A DNA stretch of 9,747 bases from an uncultured Campylobacter sp. (GTDB taxonomy: Bacteria > Campylobacterota > Campylobacteria > Campylobacterales > Campylobacteraceae). This document shows, in pieces, positions 1-6,632 of the stretch (positions are counted from its first letter, which is position 1; each line of letters opens with the position of its first letter). The position numbers and the translations under genes were made by a program. Location: the NCBI RefSeq assembly GCF_937949835.1, contig NZ_CALEDC010000100.1:1-9747 (forward strand). The letters are read 5' to 3'. The notes beneath the pieces are model-generated. The model searched no databases, was not told where the DNA came from, and worked only from the letters and a program-made list of their open reading frames with translations.

Positions 1-64
1 TGCCGATGGATTTTGTATCTTTAAATTTTTAGTATAAATTCCTATATGATTCCTGCGCTGTTTA

Positions 65-78
65 CGAAGCAAGCTTCG
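65..78. repeat. Short perfect inverted repeat
   Basis: CGAAGC-AA-GCTTCG gives six complementary pairs, realistically a 5-bp stem with a CAAG tetraloop. It is flanked by TTTA upstream and GGTAAA downstream but has no T-tract on either strand, so a terminator role is not supported. It could be the remains of a hairpin belonging to a gene left of the window. Confidence 0.35.
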
Positions 79-99
79 CATCGGTAAATTTCGCAGCAA

Positions 100-136
100 A
101 CTTTGGTGGCAGAATCTTTTGTGTCTTTAATTTTAA
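100..136 (+). repeat. Degenerate intergenic repeat, copy 1
   Basis: This segment begins ACTTTGG, continues GGCAGAAT, then a TTTTGTG stretch and an A/T-rich tail. The same order of words occurs at 6596-6632 (ACTTTGGCGCAGAATTTTGC...) and, with about 14 extra bases, at 6482-6530. A weaker partial match to its second half lies at about 9-33. The copies are imperfect. Some of the similarity reflects base composition, but the G/C-containing core words are shared in the same order between two spacers 6 kb apart. Function unknown. Confidence 0.35.
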
Positions 137-655
137 GGCGAATACGGTGCGATGAGAATTTGGAAGTAAATCAAACTATAAAATTTTGAGGGTTTAAATT
201 TTAAATCAGAAATTCTATCCTTGTGAAATTTGCAGATAAATTTTATATCTACTATCTCTTAATATGCCGTTTATCTTTTGCTTATAAAATCCTCGGATAA
301 AATTCCTATCGTAAAAATTTAAATGAAATTTTGCACTAAATTTATCTGAAATTTTAGGCAAAATCGCATGAGAAAATCTAAAAAGTAAATTATTCTATAC
401 TCCAAAAGAATAAAATTTTAGATTTTTTGCAATCAAGATCTAAGGCTCGCGCGTTAATTTAAAATTTTGCCGAGTTAAATTCTAAAGCTCGTAGGGTAGA
501 ATTTTTGTGTTTTGTTATTCGAGTATGAAAAACAAATTTTAAAATTTTTCAAAATAAAATTCCAAAATTCTTGTAAATATTCCATAAAAACGATTTTAAA
601 GCCGCCTCAAAACGAAATTTAAAAAATCTCGCTCAAGTAAGCCTCGCGCCGCTGC

Positions 656-669
656 AAATTTTAAAATTT
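656..669. repeat. 14-nt palindrome AAATTTTAAAATTT at the xerH stop codon
   Basis: This is a perfectly self-complementary 14-mer touching the stop codon of xerH (minus-strand TAA at 671-669). Other exact copies are at 534-547, 5445-5458 and 6642-6655 in spacers, and at 2963-2976 inside the AsmA-like gene. The placement after xerH could assist 3'-end formation, but the pure A/T stem and the copy inside a gene argue that it may just be a common word of this genome. Confidence 0.3.
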
Positions 670-1730
670 TACTCTTCGAATTCCTCTGCGACCTTCGCCG
701 CAAGGCGCAGTTTGTCGCTATCGAAGTGGGTGTAGATGCGCGAAGTATTTAGGCTCGCGTGGCCGAGGGCTTCCTGGACGAGCACGAGGTCCTTTTGCTT
801 TTTGTAAAGCATCGTTGCGAAGGTGTGGCGCAGCATGTGAGCGCCGTTTTTTTCCTTGCGTATGCCCGCGCTCATTAAAATTTTCTCCACGATGCCACTG
901 ACGTATGCCTGAGTAAGTGGCGCGCCGTTTTTGGTGACGAAAAGATAGCCCTCTTTGTTGGCAAAGTTCGTCTCCAGCGCGTTTAGATGCTCCTCGATTA
1001 GGTGGCGCTTTATCATCACGATGCGGTATTTATTGCCCTTGCCGCGGATTCGGATGATGAAAAGATCCCCCTCCGGTGCGATATCTTTACGCTTTAAATT
1101 TATCGCTTCGCCCACGCGGATGCCCGTGTAGACGATGATTTTTACGATCAGGCGGTTGCGATGCGCAAAGGAGCGAAACTCGCTTAGATTTATCGCATCC
1201 AAAAACCGCTTCAGCTCCTCCTCGCTCATAAACTCAGGAAGCTTCGTGCCGCGGCTGCCGCTAACGCCGCCCCAGTGCTTAAGCTCGATGCCGAAGTTGT
1301 GCGAGGTGCCGTCCTGTTCGTTTTGGCGGTCGATGAAGCCGAAAAAATTTATCAGCGCGATTCGATAGTTTTTTTTACTCGCATCGCTCAGCCCGCCCGT
1401 AATCGAGGCTAAAATTTCGCTCAAAAGCTCCTCATCGATATTTTTCATGCTCTCAAGGCCGTACTGCATGATCGCTTCGTAAAATTTTTTAAGCGGATTA
1501 AAATAGGTATTGATGCCGGTAAGGCCCGCGTTTCGAGCGTCTTTTGCGAGCCGCTCGAGTTCATTGATATTCGCGACCTCGTGATTTAGCGCCAGGCTCG
1601 CGCGGCGAAACAGCGCGTCGTTTTTCAGCTCCTTATTCGATAGCGCGCTTAGCTTGTAGCGCACGAATTTTACGAGCCAAAACAGCAGCGATTTTTCAAA
1701 ACTATCCTTATAATCGAGCGGGAATTTCAT
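669..1730 (-). CDS. xerH: XerH tyrosine recombinase
   Basis: A single-chain tyrosine recombinase of 353 aa, closely resembling from memory the Campylobacter/Helicobacter XerH proteins (about 350-360 aa), including the N-terminal MKFPLD...FEKSLLFWL block. This family resolves chromosome dimers at the difH site with FtsK, replacing the XerC/XerD pair. The N-terminal half is the DNA-clamping domain and the catalytic domain starts at about residue 165. The full active site is present: R205 (in YTGIR), K231 (in RGKGNK), H298 and R301 (in HMLRH), H324 (in LGHAS) and the nucleophile Y333 (in RIYTHF). It should therefore be active. Its ATG (1730-1728) overlaps the TGA of the upstream AsmA-like gene as ATGA, and an AGGAG (1740-1736) sits 5 nt upstream, inside that gene. 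The two are thus co-transcribed and probably translationally coupled. No integrase cargo, tRNA or att site is nearby, which favours a housekeeping role over a mobile-element integrase. Confidence 0.93.
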   Translation of the reverse strand: MKFPLDYKDSFEKSLLFWLVKFVRYKLSALSNKELKNDALFRRASLALNHEVANINELERLAKDARNAGLTGINTYFNPLKKFYEAIMQYGLESMKNIDEELLSEILASITGGLSDASKKNYRIALINFFGFIDRQNEQDGTSHNFGIELKHWGGVSGSRGTKLPEFMSEEELKRFLDAINLSEFRSFAHRNRLIVKIIVYTGIRVGEAINLKRKDIAPEGDLFIIRIRGKGNKYRIVMIKRHLIEEHLNALETNFANKEGYLFVTKNGAPLTQAYVSGIVEKILMSAGIRKEKNGAHMLRHTFATMLYKKQKDLVLVQEALGHASLNTSRIYTHFDSDKLRLAAKVAEEFEE

Positions 1731-4315
1731 TTGCTCTCCTCGCTGTCGCCGAAGATCACAAAGGGCAGCATCAGCGTGTTTTTGATGAGATTATACGGCG
1801 TTTTTAGCACGTCGGTCGCAACGCCGGTCGAGTAGGTGGGCTTTTTCATCGTACCGCGAATCTCGATGATCGTGGAGATCGTATTGTTTTCGCCCAAGAT
1901 GATATGATTTAGCAGCGGGATTTTTGAGATTATCGAGCTTGCGTCTTTGAGATATTTAAGCTCCAGATCGATATTTAGCGCGCCGCTTTTCATATCCACT
2001 TCGCCGTTGCCCGCGATGTCGGCGCTACTGCCGGTAAAGTTCATCGCGTTTATGTAAATTTTATCGCCGCTGCGGCGAAAGTAAATTTTACCCTTCTGCA
2101 CGCTAAAGCCGCGATCGTTGAAATCGGGCGTCTTAAACGTAAGCAGCGACGGCACCGAGTTTATAAAGCTAAGAAGTCTTTGATAGATGATGTAGTCCTT
2201 CAGATAGGTGTTTTGCACGTTGATCTCGCCGCGGTAGTTGCGCGGATCGATGCCGCTTGCTTTCAGCGTAAATACCCCTCCGTCGAAGCTCTGCGAGCCT
2301 AGGAATTGATTGAGCGCCTCGCCGCTGATGTTTTGCGCAAAAATTTGAAGCAAGCTCTTTTTAAAGATCAACTTCACGTCGCCGCGTTTAAAGCTTGCGT
2401 TTAAATTCATATTTTTGCCGTCCAGCACGCCGTTAAAGTGCGTAAATTTCAGCGTCTTATTAAGATCGGATAGCACGATTGCAGAGTTTTGTCCGCTGAA
2501 ATTTATCGGCGAGCGCTCCTTCGTGCCGCTATTAAACTCGCTGGTTTGCACGCTCGTATTGATCGCGACGTCCACGTCTTTTAGCGAGACGAAGTTGCCG
2601 CCTTTGTTTATTTTAAGAGAAATTTTACCGCTTCCGCTAGAGCCGTCCAGATCGCCCCCGCGCACCCGAAGCACGAAAGAGTCGTTTTTATAATGGCTTC
2701 CGTCCTTGTTCAGCAGGCCGAAATCAAAGATGAGATTGTTGCTGCTGATATCCAAATTTGTAAAATCGTTAGTCAAAATTTTAAGATCTCCGCCGCTAAT
2801 GCCCGCGTTTTTAAGCGTCTTAGAAAAGGGCAGAATTCCGCTAATATCGGGCGAGCTAATCTCGATCTTATCTCCAAAGCTCATCTTTGCGCCTAAAAAT
2901 TGCGAGCTCAGCACCGGCGCTTTGCCGCTAAAATCAAGGCTCATATTATCTCGCGCGTCGCCAAATTTTAAAATTTCTTTGCCGTTCGGGGAGAGATTGA
3001 AGCTATGAATAACGCCGTTAAATTTAGCTTTGCGCGTGGCGATATCGATACTGCCGCTTGCCGTGGCGTTAAAAATTTCATTTTGTAGATTCGCGTCTTT
3101 GATGTCGATCTTTTTTTCTGCGATATGCACCCGCGCGGCCTTGGAGTGAAATTTCGCTTTAGAGATCATCAGATCGGCATCTTTTAGCGTCACGTTTGCG
3201 TCCACCTTGGCGCTTTCCTTTTCGACATCCACATCTATCAGCACGCGCGCATCGATCCCGCCGCCTAGCGGATATACGGGCTCGTTTATGCCGTAGCTTT
3301 GCCAAATATCCACAAGGTCTTTGCCCAAACTCTCCTTGGTTCGCAGATCCAGATATACGATCGGCTTCTCTTCAAAAAGCCCGCCGATACGCACGCCGCT
3401 TCCCTCCAGGCTTTTGCCTTTAAATTTAGGCTCGTTCAGCGTGAAGATTAGATAATCGTTTTTGAGCGTGATGTTTGCGTCTTTTACCGTTACGGCTTCG
3501 ATTTGCGGCTGAAATTTTATCGTAAGATCCTGCGCGTAGGCCGTAGCGCTGACGTTTTCGGCGATCGGGCGCGGATCTTTTAGATCGACTTTGGCATGCA
3601 GATTTTCGATATAGTAGTTTTGCGCGACCGCCTTGCCGTAGATCCACTCGTTCGCAAGCGGATTGAGCCCCGTTAGCGCGCCCAGCTCATTCATAAAATT
3701 TTTCAGACTCAAGGCCGAGGCGCGGTTTATCTCGATATTTAGCTCCGAGCCGATATTGCGCACATCAAGCTCGCCCGCGATCTCGTGCGAAGCGAAGGTG
3801 CCGTTAAAATCATACGTATCGGCTTTGAAATTTGCTCGCGCCGTGCCGTGCAGAGTGAGATTAAAATCATTTAGCTTAAGCTCGATCGGATCGAAGCTCA
3901 GTCCGTCTGCGCCCGGCGTGATCTTTGAGCTTAGCCTAAAAAACCGCGTATCTACGTAAAAAACGTCGCTTTTGTATTTTAGCTTTAAGCTTTCGCCTTT
4001 GATCTTTAAATTTTGCACGTCGATCTCTTCAAAAAAGGAGTTGATGAGCGAGATTTTTTTGCTAAATTCCAAAATTTTCTCGCTTTGCGTGCGCAGATCG
4101 GTGGAATTTTGCTCTAAATTTTGTGTATTATTTTGCGTAATTTCAAGATTTTTGATACGCAGCACGAGACTTTTATTTAGTTTGAGATAAAACCCCTCAA
4201 GCTTTGCAAAGCCCACGTCCAGCTGCGAAATCGCAATACCGTGCTTTAAGCCTACCGCGCAGACTATAAAAAGTATGGTTATGCACAAAAAAAATCTAGC
4301 CAAAGTTCTAAACAT
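1727..4315 (-). CDS. AsmA/YhdP-like (DUF3971-type) inner-membrane-anchored periplasmic protein
   Basis: A large protein of 862 aa from the preferred start. The N-terminus has one hydrophobic segment (about residues 4-25, RFFLCITILFIVCAVGL) and the rest is a long run of alternating beta-strand-like repeats typical of AsmA-clan proteins. The last 190 residues carry the most recognisable AsmA/YhdP-like part, with a SADIAGNGEVDMKSG segment, PLLNHIILGEN, and a closing IRGTMKKPTYS. The family forms bridge-like grooves thought to move phospholipids between the inner and outer membranes. That role for this protein is inference. It is shorter than E. coli YhdP (about 1270 aa) but similar to epsilonproteobacterial relatives as I recall them. 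Start choice: the frame stays open upstream to a TTG at 4396 (889 aa), but that codon lacks a Shine-Dalgarno sequence. ATG 4315 has GAGG at 4324-4321 with a 5-nt gap and puts the membrane segment at the N-terminus. ATG 4318 is the alternative. The stop overlaps the xerH start. Confidence 0.8.
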   Translation of the reverse strand: MFRTLARFFLCITILFIVCAVGLKHGIAISQLDVGFAKLEGFYLKLNKSLVLRIKNLEITQNNTQNLEQNSTDLRTQSEKILEFSKKISLINSFFEEIDVQNLKIKGESLKLKYKSDVFYVDTRFFRLSSKITPGADGLSFDPIELKLNDFNLTLHGTARANFKADTYDFNGTFASHEIAGELDVRNIGSELNIEINRASALSLKNFMNELGALTGLNPLANEWIYGKAVAQNYYIENLHAKVDLKDPRPIAENVSATAYAQDLTIKFQPQIEAVTVKDANITLKNDYLIFTLNEPKFKGKSLEGSGVRIGGLFEEKPIVYLDLRTKESLGKDLVDIWQSYGINEPVYPLGGGIDARVLIDVDVEKESAKVDANVTLKDADLMISKAKFHSKAARVHIAEKKIDIKDANLQNEIFNATASGSIDIATRKAKFNGVIHSFNLSPNGKEILKFGDARDNMSLDFSGKAPVLSSQFLGAKMSFGDKIEISSPDISGILPFSKTLKNAGISGGDLKILTNDFTNLDISSNNLIFDFGLLNKDGSHYKNDSFVLRVRGGDLDGSSGSGKISLKINKGGNFVSLKDVDVAINTSVQTSEFNSGTKERSPINFSGQNSAIVLSDLNKTLKFTHFNGVLDGKNMNLNASFKRGDVKLIFKKSLLQIFAQNISGEALNQFLGSQSFDGGVFTLKASGIDPRNYRGEINVQNTYLKDYIIYQRLLSFINSVPSLLTFKTPDFNDRGFSVQKGKIYFRRSGDKIYINAMNFTGSSADIAGNGEVDMKSGALNIDLELKYLKDASSIISKIPLLNHIILGENNTISTIIEIRGTMKKPTYSTGVATDVLKTPYNLIKNTLMLPFVIFGDSEESK

Positions 4316-4376
4316 CATCGCCTCATCAAAAAACTCCGCCCCAAAACCAAATCGGGCGTGCCGAAAAACTGCGCTT

Positions 4377-4382
4377 ATAATA
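4377..4382 (-). promoter_or_regulatory. Possible -10 element for the AsmA-like/xerH unit
   Basis: Read on the minus strand the sequence is CATATTATAAGC, giving a TATTAT hexamer (4382-4377) or an overlapping TATAAG. A start of transcription a few bases further on, near 4370, would lie downstream of the TTG at 4396. That would favour the ATG at 4315 as the true start. The match is modest, and Campylobacter promoters usually lack a conserved -35, so this remains tentative. Confidence 0.3.
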
Positions 4383-4414
4383 TGAAATTTATTCAAAATT
4401 TTGGCTTATTTGCC

Positions 4415-4420
4415 TATAAT
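4415..4420 (+). promoter_or_regulatory. -10 box of the mltG promoter
   Basis: A perfect TATAAT hexamer lies 25 nt before the mltG ATG, with A/T-rich DNA upstream and no clear -35, as is normal for sigma-70 promoters of Campylobacter. Transcription would begin near 4427, giving a leader of about 20 nt that contains the GAAAGGA ribosome binding site (4435-4441). Confidence 0.6.
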
Positions 4421-4445
4421 TTCAGCTAAATTTTGAAAGGAATGC

Positions 4446-5396
4446 ATGAAATTCTTTATAAAGCTCATCAAAGCGGCGTGCATTTGTATCGAGCTTGCGG
4501 CTATCGTTCTTTTGGCTGTGGGCTTTGATCTACACGAGCGCGTCGGCAACGCGAAAACCGTGCAGATAGGACAAGGTAGTTCAACGAAAATTTTATCGCA
4601 ACTCTCAAAGAGCTATCCAAAATTTAGTAAATTTGACGCGAGGCTGCTTTCTTTTTACGGCGGCGCAAAAACCGGCGAGCTGGAGCTTAGCGGCGAAAAT
4701 TTGCCCAAATACCAATTTTTGTATGAGCTAAGCGTCGCAAAGCCCGTGATGAACGAGATTAAGCTGATCCCGGGCGAGACTACGATCGTGTTTTTAAAAC
4801 AGCTGGCGAAAGATCGCGGGCTAAGCTTTAGCGAGCTTGAGCGCGAATACAACGCCACGGCGCCGTTTTACGAGGGCTTTTTGGTCCCCGAAACCTATAA
4901 AATAGGCAAAAACGAAAGCGAAAAAAATATCATCGACCACCTCGTCTCAAGCGCGCAAAAATTCCACGAAGGATTGTCGCGCGAGCTTAGCGGCGACTAT
5001 AACGCCACGGCGTGGAAGCAGGTGCTGATCAAGGCTTCGGTCATTCAAAAAGAGGCCGCAAACGCAGATGAGATGCCCCTCGTAGCCTCCGTCATCGACA
5101 ACCGCTTATCCAAAAATATGCGCCTTCAGATGGACGGGACGCTGAATTACGGCGAGTTTTCGCACGTCAAGATCACTCCGCAGCGCATCCGCACCGACAC
5201 CAGCCACTACAACACCTACCTCAACGACGGACTTCCCAAAGAGCCCGTGTGCGTGGTCTCTCGCGATGCGATACGCGCCGTTTTCGCGCCCGCAAAGAGC
5301 GAGTATCTGTATTTTATGCGAAATAAAAAAACGGGGCTTCACGATTTTGCGCGCACGCAAGCCGAGCACGAGCGCAACGTAAAGGCGCAGAGGTAA
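4446..5396 (+). CDS. mltG: MltG endolytic murein transglycosylase (YceG family)
   Basis: This 316-aa protein is expected to cut glycan strands of nascent peptidoglycan and so help set strand length during wall elongation. It has one N-terminal membrane anchor (about residues 4-27). A LysM-like segment (about 37-105) follows, then the YceG catalytic domain beginning at IPGETTIVFLKQLA (from residue 108). The catalytic glutamate is E203 in KASVIQKEAA, equivalent to the ASIVEKETA motif of E. coli MltG. Other family landmarks are MRLQMDGTLNYG (225-236), YNTYLNDGLP (255-264) and APAKSEYLYF (281-290). The usual GLPPGPI-type motif is replaced by GLPKEPVCVVS, with a cysteine at 269. The ATG at 4446 has GAAAGGA 4 nt upstream. 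It is transcribed divergently from the AsmA-like gene, so two envelope genes share one 130-nt control region. Length is close to the family norm (about 340 aa). The identification is firm, and activity is inferred. Confidence 0.92.
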   Translation: MKFFIKLIKAACICIELAAIVLLAVGFDLHERVGNAKTVQIGQGSSTKILSQLSKSYPKFSKFDARLLSFYGGAKTGELELSGENLPKYQFLYELSVAKPVMNEIKLIPGETTIVFLKQLAKDRGLSFSELEREYNATAPFYEGFLVPETYKIGKNESEKNIIDHLVSSAQKFHEGLSRELSGDYNATAWKQVLIKASVIQKEAANADEMPLVASVIDNRLSKNMRLQMDGTLNYGEFSHVKITPQRIRTDTSHYNTYLNDGLPKEPVCVVSRDAIRAVFAPAKSEYLYFMRNKKTGLHDFARTQAEHERNVKAQR

Positions 5397-5424
5397 AATT
5401 TAAGGTCGCTTCGGCTTAAATTTT
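5395..5424 (+). terminator. Inverted repeat after mltG, possible terminator
   Basis: The arms AAAATTTAAG (5395-5404) and CTTAAATTTT (5415-5424) are perfect 10-nt complements around the loop GTCGCTTCGG. The left arm begins inside the mltG stop codon. The right arm ends in TTTT but is followed by A residues, so it is not a canonical GC-stem/T-tract terminator. Its position directly at the gene end still makes a role in ending or processing the mltG transcript reasonable. Confidence 0.4.
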
Positions 5425-5453
5425 AAAAACGAAATTTCGTCTTTAAATTTTAA
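5416..5453. repeat. Long inverted repeat centred on ACGAAATTTCGT
   Basis: The repeat is centred between 5434 and 5435. Of 19 opposing positions, 17 are complementary, including the perfect 12-mer ACGAAATTTCGT in the middle. It reuses bases 5416-5424, which also form the right arm of the preceding inverted repeat, so the two hairpins cannot both form in one RNA. It may be a second terminator-like element, a cruciform-prone site or a protein-binding site; the sequence cannot decide between these. Confidence 0.4.
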
Positions 5454-5462
5454 AATTTAACC

Positions 5463-5484
5463 CCCGCAGTTATAAAAATGCGGG
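5463..5484 (+). promoter_or_regulatory. CCCGCA/TGCGGG hairpin containing the likely mdh -10 box
   Basis: A 6-bp perfect inverted repeat (CCCGCA 5463-5468, TGCGGG 5479-5484) surrounds the 10-nt loop GTTATAAAAA. The loop contains TATAAA (5471-5476), the best -10 candidate ahead of mdh, which would start transcription near 5482 and give a leader of about 20 nt. In read-through RNA from mltG the same stretch would fold as a hairpin just upstream of the mdh ribosome binding site. Confidence 0.4.
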
Positions 5485-5504
5485 CCGATATTTGGGAGAT
5501 AACA

Positions 5505-6386
5505 ATGAAAATAGCGATATTCGGCGCGGGAAACATCGGTGCGGCGGTAGCAAACGATCTTATCGTAAGCGATTCTTTGAGCCAAAAGATAGACAGCATC
5601 GCGCTTGTGGATGCGGTAGAGCAGATTGCGCGCGGCAAGGCACTCGATCTTGCCCATACGGCGGCGGTTTATGAGCGCGACCTGCGCATAAGCGGCAGCA
5701 CGGAGCCTAGCGACATAGCGGACGCAGGCGTTGTCGTGATCACGGCGGGGCGCGCAAGAAAGGCGGGGCAGAGTAGGGAGGAGCTGTTTGGCAGCAACGC
5801 CGCCATCGTCGCGCAATGCGCGCGAGATGCCGCAAAATACGCGCCTAGCTCCATCATCATCGTCGTTACCAATCCGCTTGATATGATGGTTTATGCGGCG
5901 CTGCAGGCTAGCGGGTTTGCAAAAGAGCGCGTCATCGGCATGGCGGGCGAGCTAGACGGCGCGCGGCTTAAATTTGAACTCGCGCGAGCGAGCGGCAAGG
6001 AAATTTCATCGATGAGAAGCGCGATCGTGGGCCCGCATAGCGAAGAGATGATCGCGCTTAAAAACGAGTTGGGATTTGAAATTTCGGATGAAATTTTTGA
6101 GCGCGCGGTGCAAAATACCAAACGCGCCGGCGCGCAGATCGGCGAGCTACTGGGCACGTCGGCGTATTTGGCGCCCGCTGCTGGGATCGTAAAGATCATA
6201 AAATACATCCTTTTTGATACCTGCGGCACGCTCGCCTGCTGCGTCGCGGATAGATCGGGAGTGCCTTTGGGGCGCTTCGTAAGCGTCGGCAAAATGGGCG
6301 CGATAGAGAGGAATTTCGCTTACTCGGGTGAGTTTTATGAGCAGCTCGAACGGATACGAGCAAGCGTAGCGGGGCTGAAGTTTTAG
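5505..6386 (+). CDS. mdh: Malate dehydrogenase, NAD-dependent, Campylobacter type
   Basis: This 293-aa member of the lactate/malate dehydrogenase family should interconvert malate and oxaloacetate with NAD in the cytoplasm. The Rossmann motif GAGNIG is at residues 7-12, and D36 ends the second strand, where it would bind the NAD ribose. Substrate arginines R85 and R91 lie in ARKAGQSREELF, N123 in TNPLD, D151 and R154 in GELDGAR, and the catalytic histidine is H178 in VGPHSEEM. The active-site loop carries malate-type residues, although the histidine motif differs from the common GGHGD/GEHGD form; C. jejuni MDH is also divergent there as far as I recall. GTSAYLAPAAGI follows at 217-228. Start: the frame extends to an ATG at 5478, but MKIAIFGAGNIG at 5505 is preceded by GGGAG (5494-5498) at 6 nt and matches the usual family N-terminus. 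It sits upstream of oorDABC as in C. jejuni, but without sucCD between. Confidence 0.9.
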   Translation: MKIAIFGAGNIGAAVANDLIVSDSLSQKIDSIALVDAVEQIARGKALDLAHTAAVYERDLRISGSTEPSDIADAGVVVITAGRARKAGQSREELFGSNAAIVAQCARDAAKYAPSSIIIVVTNPLDMMVYAALQASGFAKERVIGMAGELDGARLKFELARASGKEISSMRSAIVGPHSEEMIALKNELGFEISDEIFERAVQNTKRAGAQIGELLGTSAYLAPAAGIVKIIKYILFDTCGTLACCVADRSGVPLGRFVSVGKMGAIERNFAYSGEFYEQLERIRASVAGLKF

Positions 6387-6481
6387 CGGGTATAGAGCGA
6401 ATTCGGCGCGACGCGGAATTTACAGAGCTAAAATTTTAAAGCGCATAATTCTTGCGATAGAATTTTGCGGCATTAAATTTC

Positions 6482-6530
6482 ACTTTGGCAAGAAATTTAA
6501 GCTCGCAGAATTTTACAGCGTAAAATTTTA
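6482..6530 (+). repeat. Degenerate intergenic repeat, copy 2
   Basis: ACTTTGGC (6482-6489) is followed after 14 nt by CGCAGAATTTT (6504-6514), ACAGC and GTAAAATTTTA. The same words in the same order, without the 14-nt insertion, occur at 6596-6632, and a more diverged version lies at 100-136. See the spacer entry for context; function unknown. Confidence 0.4.
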
Positions 6531-6595
6531 TTCGCTGCGGAATTTTAAAATTTGCGCAATTTTGCCCGCTGTGAAATTTCATAGATTAAAATTTT

Positions 6596-6632
6596 ACTTT
6601 GGCGCAGAATTTTGCGTGACGTAAAATTTTTA
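6596..6632 (+). repeat. Degenerate intergenic repeat, copy 3
   Basis: ACTTTGGCGCAGAATTTTGC continues through GTGAC to GTAAAATTTTTA. It is the most compact copy, with ACTTTGGC running straight into CGCAGAATTTT. It lies about 114 nt after copy 2, counted from the ACTTTGGC words, and is followed by the 14-nt palindrome at 6642-6655. Confidence 0.4.

Larger units (their letters stand above)
1..668. other. AT-rich intergenic region with no recognisable gene
   Basis: No reading frame of useful length with a plausible ribosome binding site is visible on either strand, and there is no tRNA- or rRNA-like segment. The region is strongly A+T rich, with repeated AAATTTT-type words, in sharp contrast to the roughly half-G+C genes beside it. 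Visible structure: a short perfect inverted repeat at 65-78 (CGAAGC-AA-GCTTCG), a degenerate repeat copy at 100-136 also found in the spacer before oorD, an approximate 42-nt-spaced repeat of TCTAA[G/A]GCTCG at 439-449 and 481-491, and 14-nt palindromes AAATTTTAAAATTT at 534-547 and 656-669. The first bases could be the tail of a gene outside the window, but no frame can be assigned. The region lies 3' of xerH, so it should hold that operon's terminator; no classic GC-stem/T-tract terminator is evident. Confidence 0.6.

Noticed and set aside
439..491. Tandem repeat of about 42 nt (TCTAA[G/A]GCTCG twice)
   Set aside because: Only two imperfect copies of an 11-nt core with diverged flanks, which is too weak to list as a separate repeat element.
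1..668. A difH recombination site next to xerH
   Set aside because: I looked in the spacers for a difH-like paired-arm sequence and saw none that I could defend. I do not recall the exact consensus for this lineage, so a profile search would be needed.
669..1730. Tyrosine recombinase as integrase of a mobile element or integron
   Set aside because: It matches the housekeeping XerH type in length and N-terminus, is operonic with an envelope gene, and has no tRNA, att repeats or cargo genes beside it.
3426..3647. Open frames of 60-130 codons on the opposite strand or in other frames inside the AsmA-like, mltG, mdh and oor genes
   Set aside because: They are fully contained in well-supported genes, have low-complexity Arg/Ser/Ala-rich translations typical of antisense frames in G+C-rich codons, and lack ribosome binding sites and family motifs.
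5478..5504. Upstream ATG adding nine residues to MDH
   Set aside because: The extension lies in the promoter/hairpin region and lacks a ribosome binding site, while ATG 5505 has GGGAG at 6 nt and starts at the expected Rossmann-fold N-terminus.
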